Assembly (NCBI GenBank): GCA_965203345.1
Contig: CBDBCK010000028.1
Span: 1,240,001-1,304,000 of the forward strand
Reading direction: 5' to 3'
Origin: CBDBCK01 sp965203345
GTDB taxonomy: Bacteria > Chloroflexota > Dehalococcoidia > Lucifugimonadales > Lucifugimonadaceae
DNA length: 64,000 nucleotides
Part shown: piece by piece, positions 6,837 to 16,397 of the stretch
Position numbering within the stretch: the stretch's first letter is position 1
Layout: the number at the start of each line of letters is the position of its first letter
The notes under the pieces: model-generated
What the model was told of the DNA's origin: nothing
The model's input: only the letters and a program-made list of their open reading frames with translations
Databases searched by the model: none
Program-made: the position numbers and the translations under genes

Positions 6837-9314
6837 TTACCTGGCTACTATGCTGACCATGCGGCGAGGGACGTATATCTTCCTGGTTATCTCCTTGCCT
6901 GCAACGTGCCTGGTCGCTCCTTCGCTTGCGAGCGCTGCTTCAAGGGCCTCATCCTGCGAAACTCCTACGGGAAGCTCTATAACGTCCCGGACCTTGCCGT
7001 TCACCTGTACGGCTATGGCGTCAGTCTCTTCTGTGGCTAACCCTTCATCCCATTCAGGGGTGCGCTGAAGGTGTATCGAAACAACGCCCCCGCGTCGGTG
7101 CCACAACTCCTCCGCTATGTGAGGAGCTACAGGCGCCAGGTGAAGCAACAGACGGTCTATAGCCTCATCCCAGGAACCTTGAGATACCAGGTTATCTTCC
7201 CGTATCTTCGACAGGTTGTTCGTCATGTCCATGAGCTTCGCTATGGAGGTATTGAACTTGAAACGGCGCATATCCTCCACTATTTGCTTCGTTGTAGAGT
7301 GGCATAGCCTCTTGAGAGCGTTTTCCTGTTCGTCACTTGTTGGCGCGTTCTTTGCGAAGTCTGGAGGATTCAGCGCCAGTTCCCATACACGATTGAGCCA
7401 GCGCGCAGGTCCCTTTATACCCGAGTCCGACCAGTCGCCTCCTTGATCCCAGGGACCCAGAAACATCAGGTAGCAGCGCATAGTGTCGGCTCCGTACTTG
7501 CTCACTATAGGCTCCGGGTTAAGAGGGTTTGAGCGCTTGGATATCTTCTTGCCTGACTTGATCAACATACCCTGATTGAAAAGGCGGGCGTAAGGTTCTC
7601 CAAACTTCAGGAGACCCAGGTCTCGAAGCGCCTTTGTGAAAAACCGCGCGTATAAGAGGTGCATTACGGCGTGCTCTGCGCCTCCCATATACTGATGCAC
7701 CGGCGACCAGTGTTGCAATCTCTCAAGGTCAAAGGGCGCGCCTTCTTCGTCGGGACTGGTGTAGCGGAGGTGATACCAGGCAGAATCGACAAAAGTGTCC
7801 ATAGTGTCCGTTTCTCGTTCTGCAGGCTTGCCGCACCTCGGGCATGGGACGTTCACGAACTCTTTATCCAGTTTCAGGGGGGATTCCCCCGATGGAAGGA
7901 ACTCCGCCTGATCCGGTAACAATACAGGCAGATGCTCATACGGCACTGGAACTGTGCCGCAATCGGGACAGTAGACTATGGGGATCGGAGTGCCCCAGTA
8001 CCTTTGCCGGGATATGAGCCAGTCGCGCAGATGGTAAGTAACCGTCTTCCGTCCCCATTTTTCGGTCTCAGCGAACTCCGCTATATGCCGAAGGGCATCC
8101 GACGAGGACATGCCGTTAAATTTACCAGAGTCTACAATCGTGCCTTCGTCCAGGTAAGCGGCCTTCAAGGGTTCTCCGTCCCAATCAGGAGGAGCCACTA
8201 CTACCCTTATATCCAAGCCGTAGGTCTGGGCAAATTCAAAGTCTCTATCGTCGTGAGCAGGGACACCCATTACGGCGCCTGTTCCGTAGGTCATAAGCAC
8301 GTAGTCGGCAACGAACACCGGCACACGTTCGCCATTGAAAGGGTTGAACCCGTACCCGCCAGTGAACACTCCCTCCCTCTTCCTGTCGGCAGCGGTGCGC
8401 TCTATCTCACCTGCGCCGCTTGCCTTATCTACGTAACCCATAACCTCCGGCTTACGTTCCGACGTCGTTATCTTCTCCACCAAAGGGTGTTCTGGAGCAA
8501 GAACAATAAACGTTACCCCTCCAACGGTATCGATGCGAGTAGTGAAGGTCTCTATCTCCTCACCAGGCATACCTTCTATTGCAAACCGGATAGTTACTCC
8601 TTCTGAACGACCTATCCAGTTGCGTTGCATAGTTTTGATCTTCTTCGGCCATTCTATGTCGTCCATCTCAAGCAGCTCATCAGAGTAGTCGGTAATCTTA
8701 AAGAACCACTGGGGCATAACCCGCTTCTGCACTGTAGAGCCGCACCGCTCACAGGAGCCGTCCCGCACCTGTTCGTTTGCCAGCGTAGTGTTGCAATTCG
8801 GGCACCAGTTCGCGGACTCACTTGCGCGGTAGGCCAGGCCGGCCTCAAAGAACTTGAGGAAGAAGTACTGATTCCACTTGTAGTATTCAGGCTTGCAGGT
8901 TACCACCTCACGAGACCAGTCGTAGGCGTTGCCCATAGAGCGGAACTGTCGACGCATATTGTCAATGTTTCGTAACGTCCACAATCGAGGATGTATGCGG
9001 CTTCGTATGGCGGCGTTTTCCGCGGGCAGACCAAAGGCGTCAAAGCCCTGCGGCTCCATCACGTTGAACCCTTCCATACGCATAAAACGAGCGTGTGCAT
9101 CGGCAGGTGCAAAGGCGTACCAGTGACCTATATGAACGTCCCCTGAAGGATAAGGAAACATAGTAAGGGCGAACCAGTTAGGGGCCTCACCCAAAGAGTC
9201 GGACGTTTGGTAGAGTCCCTGCTTGGTCCATTCCTTCTGCCATCTGGATTCGATAGTTGAAGGGCTGTACTCCTCGGCCTCCTCACCTTGGGGTTGGTCT
9301 TGTGATGAGTTCAT
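6837..9314 (-). CDS. leuS: Leucyl-tRNA synthetase
   Basis: The 825-residue protein charges tRNA-Leu with leucine. It has the class I signature HIGH at residues 61-64 (PYPSGDVHIGHWYAF), zinc-type cysteine pairs CPNC and CERCG near 170-190, the editing insertion with TTRIDTVGG, the LRDWLISRQRYWGTPIP segment, and a KMSKS variant KKISKRS near 590. The C-terminal anticodon-binding part ends with VNGKVRD and a short tail. Length is normal for bacterial LeuRS. It stands alone, facing away from the reductase gene. Confidence 0.97.
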   Translation of the reverse strand: MNSSQDQPQGEEAEEYSPSTIESRWQKEWTKQGLYQTSDSLGEAPNWFALTMFPYPSGDVHIGHWYAFAPADAHARFMRMEGFNVMEPQGFDAFGLPAENAAIRSRIHPRLWTLRNIDNMRRQFRSMGNAYDWSREVVTCKPEYYKWNQYFFLKFFEAGLAYRASESANWCPNCNTTLANEQVRDGSCERCGSTVQKRVMPQWFFKITDYSDELLEMDDIEWPKKIKTMQRNWIGRSEGVTIRFAIEGMPGEEIETFTTRIDTVGGVTFIVLAPEHPLVEKITTSERKPEVMGYVDKASGAGEIERTAADRKREGVFTGGYGFNPFNGERVPVFVADYVLMTYGTGAVMGVPAHDDRDFEFAQTYGLDIRVVVAPPDWDGEPLKAAYLDEGTIVDSGKFNGMSSSDALRHIAEFAETEKWGRKTVTYHLRDWLISRQRYWGTPIPIVYCPDCGTVPVPYEHLPVLLPDQAEFLPSGESPLKLDKEFVNVPCPRCGKPAERETDTMDTFVDSAWYHLRYTSPDEEGAPFDLERLQHWSPVHQYMGGAEHAVMHLLYARFFTKALRDLGLLKFGEPYARLFNQGMLIKSGKKISKRSNPLNPEPIVSKYGADTMRCYLMFLGPWDQGGDWSDSGIKGPARWLNRVWELALNPPDFAKNAPTSDEQENALKRLCHSTTKQIVEDMRRFKFNTSIAKLMDMTNNLSKIREDNLVSQGSWDEAIDRLLLHLAPVAPHIAEELWHRRGGVVSIHLQRTPEWDEGLATEETDAIAVQVNGKVRDVIELPVGVSQDEALEAALASEGATRHVAGKEITRKIYVPRRMVSIVAR

Positions 9315-9762
9315 TAGCGGGTATCCATTTGTCTATTTCTGTTTGTCTATTTCTGGGCGTAGTCTTGCAGAGTTTTATTGTACAAAACAGATTTGGGTAA
9401 TCAGCACGAAGAACTCTGCACCGCATGCGCGTTTTTGTCTCAGGAAACAGTAGGAAAATTACGGCGTCAACGGAACGTCCAAGGCAACAAACGTAGTGCG
9501 TCGTTTCTCCACAAAACAGGACGGTATACCCTATCTTCCGGGCTCTCCGCGACCATCGTCAAAATAGGCGCGCAGATCCAGATTCTCTTGTATGTAGTTT
9601 TGGGTATCCGTCACCAGATTTTCCTGTAACGGCCTGTCCCAAGAAAGCGCCGCAGTGCGGAGTTCTCTGAATACACGTCATCAGGCTAGCAGTTCCTGTC
9701 TCCGGATACAATCATCCATCAATCCTCGCGGGACGGCACGGGCAGTCAGTCAGCCCTGCTGC
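9315..9762. other. Gene-free spacer upstream of leuS containing a duplicated SDR 3' end
   Basis: No intact gene is present in this 448-nt gap. Its only recognisable content is the copy of the SDR gene end described at 9472-9640. No T-box or other leader was recognised upstream of leuS. Confidence 0.5.
9472..9640 (-). pseudogene. Fragment: 3' end and downstream flank of an SDR gene
   Basis: This piece matches 10391-10560 (offset 919) with about one change per ten bases. It includes the last roughly 37 codons of the SDR gene at 10449 and 57 nt of the sequence beyond its stop. Because non-coding flank is copied too, this is a DNA segment duplication and not a separate small gene. Confidence 0.8.
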
Positions 9763-10263
9763 TCACAAGCCGATGAGGCGCCTGAACCATGGGGCGTCCG
9801 GCTTGATTTCGCGCATCGCTACTATGAGCATGAGTGCCGACACGATGACCAGCGGTATGTTGATAACCCCACCCGGAGCGGTTCCCGCTGTGGGTATAGG
9901 CTTGAATCCGACTATCAGCTCCCGCATGAGGTATTCCACCATCAGTAAAAGATAGAGCAGCGGGAGTAATCGTCGATAGCGGATGAGCGAAACGACGTAC
10001 AGAATGCCTATAATCAACTGCGACAAGCCCCATAGCGAAAATGCACCGATGACCGCAGCGCTGCCGTCTGCACTGAAGGTATCAAGCGGAATAGTCGCTA
10101 TGCTCTGCGCGCCGCCATCTGCTGCCAACAGATGATGGAAACTTCGCCACACGGTAAGTGCCGTCAGGGGTATAAACAGGTAGAGCGCAATCAGCGCACC
10201 CCGATAGTCATTATTCAATGGCGAAGGAAATAATCTGACTATAAATTTTTTCATGATGTTCAT
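9763..10263 (-). CDS. Small integral membrane protein of unknown function
   Basis: The 166-residue protein has about four hydrophobic segments: GALIALYLFIPLTALTVW near the start, AVIGAFSLWGLSQLIIGILY, LLPLLYLLLMVEYL, and INIPLVIVSALMLIVAM. Charged RYRR and KPIPTAG loops lie between them. ATG at 10263 has GGAG eight bases upstream. I do not recognise the family. A decayed second copy lies at 12525-12690, on the other side of the two SDR genes, so the segment carrying this gene was duplicated together with SDR sequence. Confidence 0.65.
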   Translation of the reverse strand: MNIMKKFIVRLFPSPLNNDYRGALIALYLFIPLTALTVWRSFHHLLAADGGAQSIATIPLDTFSADGSAAVIGAFSLWGLSQLIIGILYVVSLIRYRRLLPLLYLLLMVEYLMRELIVGFKPIPTAGTAPGGVINIPLVIVSALMLIVAMREIKPDAPWFRRLIGL

Positions 10264-10317
10264 GTTATCGACTCCAAGGTTTCATTGCCTTATGTTTATC
10301 CGGTTCACACAAAAGAA

Positions 10318-10388
10318 ACAGGGCTTGCTTTGCCCGTCTCATAAATTATAGAGTTAAGCGCTTGCAACAAGCCGTGAACTGAAGAAAC
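10318..10388 (-). repeat. Fragment of an internal SDR gene segment in the spacer
   Basis: The sequence around CTTGCAACAAGCCGTGAACT resembles 10838-10880 inside the SDR gene (CTTGTAACACGCCGTGAACC). It contains the region encoding the catalytic tyrosine loop but no open frame. It is a third type of scrap in this spacer. Confidence 0.6.
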
Positions 10389-10448
10389 GCGGAACGTCCA
10401 AGGCGACGAACGCAGTGCGTCGTTTCTCCATAAAACAGGACGGGGCTT

Positions 10449-11396
10449 CTATCTTCTGGGTTCTCCGCGACCGTCGTCAAAATAGGTCCGCATATCCAGA
10501 TTCTCTTGTATGTAGTTTTGGGTATCCATGATCAGATTTTCCTGCAACTGTATAGAAAGCCCTCCGTCTACAGTCAGCAGGTGTCCCGTTACGAAGCTGG
10601 ACTGCGGTGAACACAGAAACGACACGGCGTTCGCTATGTCTTCGGGGACGCCAGTGCGCCTTACCGGGTACTGCAACTCAAAAAGATGGAAGCCCGCTTC
10701 ATTGCTGGAGGTCTTCCATAGCTCTTCCAGTTTCTCGGTTACTATATGCCCAGGAGCTATGGCGTTCACAGTTATACCAAGCGGCCCGAAGTCTATAGCC
10801 ATCTGCCGGGTCATTCCTATCACAGCTGCCTTGCCCGTCTCGTAAACTATAGATTTGGGCGCTTGTAACACGCCGTGAACCGAAGAAATGTTGACTATGC
10901 GCCCGACGTTTTCCGCTGGAGGTTGACCGCTTCGCAACCCCGCACCCTGCCAGGGACCGCCCTCCCAGCCCGGGAACGTCCCAGATTCTTCCATAGCAGG
11001 TATCGCGTACTTTGCACCGAGATAGTGGGCTCTGGTAAGCAGTGCCATCCCAGCATCGAAAATATCTTCCTCCACGCTCAAAGCTGATCCGTCCCCTTTA
11101 TTGGAGACGACCCCGTAGGCATTCTGCACCAGAATATCCAGTCTGCCCCATTCTGACATCGCCATCCCAGTCATCGCCTGCGCAACACCTGAGTCCGACA
11201 CGTCGGCAGTCATAACGATAGCAGTCCCTCCCCGCTCTTCAATAGAGCGTGCCTGACGTCGTCCTGCTTCCTCGTCCACGTCCACGATAAGCGTCCGACA
11301 GCCCTCACCTGCCAGCCGTCTTGATATGCTGCCACCTATACCCTGCGCCCCACCTGTAACTATGGCGGCGTAGTCCTGTAAGTTTTTCTCCGTCAT
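10449..11396 (-). CDS. Short-chain dehydrogenase/reductase (SDR), paralogue 1
   Basis: The 315-residue NAD(P)-dependent oxidoreductase has the glycine motif VTGGAQGIGGS near residues 14-24, a VDVDEEAGRR acidic stretch that suggests NAD preference, ISSVHG with the catalytic serine, and the YETGK active-site pair. The C-terminal VTGHLLTVDGG is the usual substrate-loop end. GGAG lies 10 nt before the ATG. It is a close paralogue of the next gene upstream (11504-12421), with the same unusual QNAY in place of the common NNAG. The long tail after DGG (QENLIMDTQNYIQENL) is shared by both. Substrate unknown. Confidence 0.9.
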   Translation of the reverse strand: MTEKNLQDYAAIVTGGAQGIGGSISRRLAGEGCRTLIVDVDEEAGRRQARSIEERGGTAIVMTADVSDSGVAQAMTGMAMSEWGRLDILVQNAYGVVSNKGDGSALSVEEDIFDAGMALLTRAHYLGAKYAIPAMEESGTFPGWEGGPWQGAGLRSGQPPAENVGRIVNISSVHGVLQAPKSIVYETGKAAVIGMTRQMAIDFGPLGITVNAIAPGHIVTEKLEELWKTSSNEAGFHLFELQYPVRRTGVPEDIANAVSFLCSPQSSFVTGHLLTVDGGLSIQLQENLIMDTQNYIQENLDMRTYFDDGRGEPRR

Positions 11397-11503
11397 CTTT
11401 AAGGTGCTCCTTTACTTCTACTCCGATAACGTAGGCGATGCAACGCGTAACGGTATCTGCCCGAAGGATACACCGTTCGGACGAGATTTTATACTCACAA
11501 CGG

Positions 11504-12421
11504 TTATATCCGCGTCTCCATATCTGGATTGCTCTGGGTGTAGTCCTTTATACGTGCGGCGAAGTCATCTTGCAGGTGTATGGTAAGTCCTCCGTCAACC
11601 GGCAACACGATACCTGTAACAAACCCTGACGATGGGGAACACAGAAACGCTACGGCGTTGGCAATATCATAAGGTGTCCCGGTTCTTCGGACCGCGTACT
11701 GAAGCTCCAGGAAACGCATTCCGGTTTCATTTACTCTGGGAAAGATGTCAGCTTCGCCCCGTTCAGTTATTATCAGTCCGGGCGCTATAGCGTTCACCGT
11801 TATCCCTAAGCGTCCGAAGTCCACTGCCATCTGGCGCGTCATACCTATCACTGCCGCCTTTCCGGTCTCATATACGACGGAGTTGGAAGCCTGCAACATA
11901 CCGTGCACCGACGATATATTGACTATACGGCCTACGTTCTCTAAAGGGCGTGCGAATCTGGGAGTTCCAAGTCCGCTTTCTTCGTGAGGTGTCCAGCCGG
12001 GGAAAACCCCTGAAGCTTCCATGGCCGGAACCGCGTACTTTGCTCCCAGGAACAGAGAACGTGCCAAGAGGTTTATACCGGAATCAAAAGCCTCTTCGCT
12101 CGCCTCCACTGCAGAACCTCTTCGACCTTCTCCGCCGTCATAAGCGTTCTGTACTAAAATATCAAGTCTGCCCCACCTGGACATGGCAAGTTCGGTCATC
12201 TCCCTAGTAGCGGACGGCTCACCCACGTCCCTCTCCAAAGCGAAGGCAACTCCGCCCTTCTCCTCTATACGGCGAACGTTTTCGTTAGCAGCTCCGCCAT
12301 TGATATCCACTATCAGTGTCCGCGCACCTAATGCTGAAAGCCTTCGGGCGGTAGCTCCTCCTATACCAAGGGCACCCCCTGTAACTATTGCCACGCAGTT
12401 ATTTAAATCTCGAGACGTCAT
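11504..12421 (-). CDS. Short-chain dehydrogenase/reductase (SDR), paralogue 2
   Basis: The 305-residue SDR has VTGGALGIGGATARRL at the nucleotide-binding site, VQNAYDGG, ISSVHGMLQ with the catalytic serine, and YETGKAAVIGMTRQM with the active-site tyrosine and lysine. It ends with VTGIVLPVDGG and a tail like that of the neighbouring paralogue. About 100 nt separate the two genes. They arose by tandem duplication and then diverged. A decayed third piece follows at 12728-12855. Substrate unknown. Confidence 0.9.
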   Translation of the reverse strand: MTSRDLNNCVAIVTGGALGIGGATARRLSALGARTLIVDINGGAANENVRRIEEKGGVAFALERDVGEPSATREMTELAMSRWGRLDILVQNAYDGGEGRRGSAVEASEEAFDSGINLLARSLFLGAKYAVPAMEASGVFPGWTPHEESGLGTPRFARPLENVGRIVNISSVHGMLQASNSVVYETGKAAVIGMTRQMAVDFGRLGITVNAIAPGLIITERGEADIFPRVNETGMRFLELQYAVRRTGTPYDIANAVAFLCSPSSGFVTGIVLPVDGGLTIHLQDDFAARIKDYTQSNPDMETRI

Positions 12422-12524
12422 CCTTCATTCCTTAAACTATGTGCGCTGATTCATATATGTGAGCTGATTCACAGCAGATTATAAGTAAAACCGTTAGGCA
12501 TTAACTATATCGGCGTCCTGTTGC

Positions 12525-12690
12525 TCACAGACCGCTGAAGTGCCTGAAGCATCAGTAAAAGATAGAGCAACGGGAGTAATCGTCGATAGCGGATGAGTGC
12601 GACAACATACAGAATGCCTACAATCAACTGCGACAAGCCCCATAAGGAAATAATCTGCCTGTAAATTTTTTCATAATATCCTCGTTTTAG
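12525..12690 (-). pseudogene. Decayed copy of the small membrane protein gene
   Basis: The middle part encodes SLWGLSQLIVGILYVVALI and RYRRLLPLLYLLLM, as in the intact gene at 9763. Both ends of the gene are kept (similar to 9759-9790 and 10226-10260) but two internal stretches are deleted and the frame is broken. Confidence 0.8.
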
Positions 12691-12727
12691 TACCGGTTCG
12701 CACAAAAAGCAACGGGGCTACCTTGAC

Positions 12728-12855
12728 CATATTGTATACAACGGAAGCTAGAAACTCGTAGCATGAAGCTTCCATCGCCGGAGCAGCGTATTTCGCTCTC
12801 AAGAACAGAGAACGTGCCAAGAGGTCTATCCCGGAGTCAAAAGCCTCTGCGCTTG
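12728..12855 (-). pseudogene. Fragment of an SDR gene
   Basis: The stretch CAGAGAACGTGCCAAGAGGT and its surroundings match paralogue 2 near 12050-12110, including GAAGCTTCCAT upstream. No complete frame remains. The rest of the 12422-12996 gap holds the membrane-protein fragment and sequence in which I see nothing. Confidence 0.7.
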
Positions 12856-12996
12856 ATCTAATTCCATAACCAATAAGTCAAATATATCTATAGGCTGCTC
12901 AATGTTACTCCGTTAATTTGCCTGCCGAAGCCCTCGGACTGCAGTTGTTCTGTGGATAGATAAACTACCACGGTAAAACCTTGGTAAAATACACCT

Positions 12997-14583
12997 ATGA
13001 GCTTTGACGTATTAATAATGGGTGGACATGTCGCCGACGGGACGGGACGACCTGCCTTCCGAGCAGATATTGGAATAGTAGGCAAGCAAATAGAGGCGGT
13101 GGGAAATCTTGGGAGACCGGAAGTCAAGCGGGAAATAGACGCCTCTGGACTTATCATCTGCCCCGGTTTTATAGATACTCACGTCCATGCAGACGGGGCT
13201 TTGCTGAATGACGGGCAGCACGCCTGCGGGATACTCCAGGGAGTAACTACGGAGATAATCACAGCAGACGGCATAGGATTAGCTCCCCTTTCACAACAAA
13301 ACTTTAAGGCAATGAGCCGCTACCTTTCCGGCATACTTGGCAAGATACCAGAGCACCTTGATATGTCTTCAATTGAAGCCGCTCGCGGTAATTACCATAA
13401 GCGCACTTCCTGTAATGTAGCGATGTTCGCGGGCCATGGCCCCATCAGGCTTGAGGCGGCGGGTTTCCGTGACGTGCCTCTTCGGGGTGATATTCTGACG
13501 AAAGCGAAGCGATTGCTTACCGAAAGTCTTGAACAGGGGTGTTGCGGATTCGCTACGGGTCTCTCCTATTACCCTCAATCTTTTTCGGACAGCCAGGAGT
13601 TGGTAGAGCTGTGCGAGACGGCGGCCAAGTTTGGTGCACCCTTCTCTGTGCACCTTCGGAATCACAACGTAGACCGCGCTTTTCACGGCGGAGGAGTCCT
13701 TGAAGCCATAGAGGTATGCCGCCGAAGTGGAGCCAGGTTGCACCTGGAGCATTATCGCACGCAACCATACAGCGCGGGGCAATTGGAAGAGCTGCTGGCT
13801 CCCGTTGAGGAAGCCCAGGCAGAGGGTATAGACGTTACTATGGAAACTTACGGCTATCCCGTAGGCTCGTCCCACCCTCCTCAGTTCTTCCCCAGCTGGG
13901 CGCATGAAGGCGGCGCTGACCTGTTGCTTGAAAGGCTCCGTGACCCCAGGATGCGCTCCAAGCTCAGGGAAGCAATCCAGACACAGATGCCAAACGGCAT
14001 AGCGGATAATTCCTGGTCGTGGATAGGCTCAAGCCAAAACTCAGGACTGCAAGGGCTATCCTTTTCCGATGCCGCAGACAGAAGAGGTGAAACGGTAGAA
14101 GATATGGTGATGAACGTGATGGTTGAAGAGGAGATGGCGTGCGGGTTTAGGGCAAATCCACCAGTGAGCGCTGCTATATGGAGGCAGGTGGAAGCGGATA
14201 TAATGCACCTGATGACCAGACCAGACTACATGGTGGGTTCCGATGCTATACCCGTGGGAAGGCTTCCGCACCCTAGAGCCTGGGGTTGTTTCGTGAGAAT
14301 GCTAGGCCGACTGCGGCGCAGGCACAACGTACATTTAGAAACCTTGATAAGCCGCATGACGGAACTACCAGCCAGGCGTTTCGGCCTTAAAAATCGAGGG
14401 GCCATCACTGAAGGTGCTTTCGCAGATATAGCTGTCTTTGACCCTGAACTTATAAACGACAGAGCCACTTTTGAGGATCCTTGCCAGCCAGCAGAAGGAG
14501 TCCATTTTGTATTGGTCAACGGCGCGATAGCGGTAGATAAGGGACGTACAACGGGGGTTTTAGCCGGCGAAGCGGTGCCTTGA
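12997..14583 (+). CDS. N-acyl-D-amino-acid deacylase-like amidohydrolase
   Basis: The 528-residue enzyme belongs to the metal-dependent amidohydrolases close to D-aminoacylase and dihydroorotase-like proteins. It opens with the beta-sandwich strand VLIMGGHVADGTGRP. The metal site PGFIDTHVHADG follows near residues 55-66. Further on are QGVTTEI, FSVHLRNH, LHLEHYR (likely metal-binding His), VGSDAIPVG with the catalytic Asp, and the C-terminal KNRGAITEGAFADIAVFDP. It hydrolyses an N-acyl amino acid or a related amide; the exact substrate cannot be read from sequence. Its stop overlaps the ATG of recQ (TGATG). Confidence 0.87.
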   Translation: MSFDVLIMGGHVADGTGRPAFRADIGIVGKQIEAVGNLGRPEVKREIDASGLIICPGFIDTHVHADGALLNDGQHACGILQGVTTEIITADGIGLAPLSQQNFKAMSRYLSGILGKIPEHLDMSSIEAARGNYHKRTSCNVAMFAGHGPIRLEAAGFRDVPLRGDILTKAKRLLTESLEQGCCGFATGLSYYPQSFSDSQELVELCETAAKFGAPFSVHLRNHNVDRAFHGGGVLEAIEVCRRSGARLHLEHYRTQPYSAGQLEELLAPVEEAQAEGIDVTMETYGYPVGSSHPPQFFPSWAHEGGADLLLERLRDPRMRSKLREAIQTQMPNGIADNSWSWIGSSQNSGLQGLSFSDAADRRGETVEDMVMNVMVEEEMACGFRANPPVSAAIWRQVEADIMHLMTRPDYMVGSDAIPVGRLPHPRAWGCFVRMLGRLRRRHNVHLETLISRMTELPARRFGLKNRGAITEGAFADIAVFDPELINDRATFEDPCQPAEGVHFVLVNGAIAVDKGRTTGVLAGEAVP

Positions 14584-16397
14584 TGGTCACCCGCGCAGAA
14601 GGTAACCAAACTGCTGAAGCTAAAGCACTCGGTCTCCTGCAAAAGGTGTTCGGATACCCCTCCTTCAGACTGGATCAAGCGGAGATTATAAAGACTCTGA
14701 TCAACGGTGGTGATGCTTTGGCTTTGATGCCTACGGGCGGAGGCAAGTCTCTCTGTTATCAGATCCCATCCATGCTGCGTTCAGGGACAGGCGTCGTTGT
14801 CTCCCCTCTCAAAGCCCTGATGCAGGATCAGGTAGACGCCCTACGTCAGTTCGGAGTAAGGGCAGGCGCGCTCAATTCTAGCGTCTCTCCGGAAGAAGCA
14901 AAAGATACAGGTCGCGCCCTGGCGCGCGGAGAGCTGGACCTACTATACCTGGCTCCCGAAAGGTTGCTCATGCCTTCCATGCTCAGCTTCCTGGAAAGGG
15001 TCAACATAGCCATGTTCGCCATAGACGAAGCTCACTGCGTCTCTAGATGGGGACACGACTTCCGAAAGGAGTATATTGAGCTCTCCGTACTCCACGAACG
15101 GTTTCCTGAAGTCCCAAGGATAGCCCTGACCGCCACCGCAGACGAAGTAACCCGCAAAGAGATCATAGAATGCCTAAATCTCCAGGACGCCCAGATATTC
15201 ATATCCGGTTTCGATAGACCCAACATTAGATACCGCATTTCAGAAGAGCCTAACCCTCGCCAGGCCCTGCTCAACTTCATAAATAGAGAGCACTCAGGAG
15301 AGTCCGGGATCATTTACTGCATGACTAGAAAAAATGTGGACTTCTACGCTGAATGGTTTTCTGAGCATGGTCTGAATGCCCTTCCTTACCACGCGGGAAT
15401 GTCCGAAGAGGAAAGGATAGTCAACCAGGAGCAGTTCACACGAAACAACGGTATGGTGATGGTCGCCACTATCGCGTTCGGTATGGGCATAGACAAGCCT
15501 GACGTCAGGTTTGTAGCACACATGAACCTGCCTAAAAACATTGAGGCTTACTACCAGGAGACTGGACGCGCAGGTAGGGACGGCCTACCGGCAGATGCAT
15601 GGATGACTTACAGCCTCAAAGACATAGCAATACTTCGACAACTGGTGGACGGATCCGACGCCGAAGAGGAGTTCAAACGGATAGAACGACACAAGCTAAA
15701 TTTCCTGCTAGGGCTATGCGAAATAGCAACCTGCAGGAGAAAGGCGATACTGTCTTACTTCGGGGAAGACGTTGATGAGAACAACTGCGGCAATTGCGAT
15801 AATTGCCTTGACCCTCCAGAACAATGGGATGGCACGGTAGCTGTACAAAAGGCCCTTTCCTCTATAGCACGTACAGGACAGCGTTTCGGCGTCCTGTATC
15901 TGACCAAAATCCTTATGGGGAAGGAAGATAAACGCATACAGCAGTTCGGACACAACAGACTAAAGACTTGGGGGTGCGGTAAAGAACTTTCTAAAAGTGA
16001 GTGGGAATCCGTCTTCCGTCAGATGGTCGCCCGTAATATTGTTCGAGTGAATATGGAAAATTACGGAGAGTTGATTTTTACGGAAAGCAGTATAACCATA
16101 CTTCAGGGTGAAGAGACAATCCGGGCAGACCTCGGAAAAGTAAGCAGCGCACCAGGGATAGAAGATCGACGACTGATGATCAGAAGCAGTCTTTGTCCAC
16201 TGAAACGAAGGATGCTGAAACACCCGAAACCTCCTCCGCGCCTTCTTCCAATCCGGAACAAAAGACCGATGAAGAAAACTCCCGAACCGTTCAAGCCACC
16301 CCCTGCTCAGCGCGTCTACCGAATCAGAAACGATCAGGAACCAGCAGGGGAGTTATGGAACAGACTGAGAAGAGGAACAGGTGCTTCGTTATGCTAA
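14583..16397 (+). CDS. recQ: ATP-dependent DNA helicase RecQ, HRDC domain lost
   Basis: The protein has the RecQ helicase core: Walker A MPTGGGKSLCYQ near residues 49-60, DEAH box AIDEAHCVSRWGHDF near 145-160, and motif VI ETGRAGRDG. The zinc-binding part follows (CRRKAILSYFG, CGNCDNC), then an RQC winged-helix region. ATG at 14583 overlaps the upstream stop and is preferred over the TTG just before it. In place of the HRDC domain, the frame runs from about residue 535 into a proline-rich linker and stops at 16395-16397. The missing HRDC is found in the same frame at 16701-17141. Without it, helicase activity is likely but substrate choice may change. Confidence 0.9.
   Translation: MVTRAEGNQTAEAKALGLLQKVFGYPSFRLDQAEIIKTLINGGDALALMPTGGGKSLCYQIPSMLRSGTGVVVSPLKALMQDQVDALRQFGVRAGALNSSVSPEEAKDTGRALARGELDLLYLAPERLLMPSMLSFLERVNIAMFAIDEAHCVSRWGHDFRKEYIELSVLHERFPEVPRIALTATADEVTRKEIIECLNLQDAQIFISGFDRPNIRYRISEEPNPRQALLNFINREHSGESGIIYCMTRKNVDFYAEWFSEHGLNALPYHAGMSEEERIVNQEQFTRNNGMVMVATIAFGMGIDKPDVRFVAHMNLPKNIEAYYQETGRAGRDGLPADAWMTYSLKDIAILRQLVDGSDAEEEFKRIERHKLNFLLGLCEIATCRRKAILSYFGEDVDENNCGNCDNCLDPPEQWDGTVAVQKALSSIARTGQRFGVLYLTKILMGKEDKRIQQFGHNRLKTWGCGKELSKSEWESVFRQMVARNIVRVNMENYGELIFTESSITILQGEETIRADLGKVSSAPGIEDRRLMIRSSLCPLKRRMLKHPKPPPRLLPIRNKRPMKKTPEPFKPPPAQRVYRIRNDQEPAGELWNRLRRGTGASLC

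Noticed and set aside
7071..8606. Long plus-strand open frames inside leuS
   Set aside because: They are antisense shadows of a well-conserved synthetase gene, without family features.
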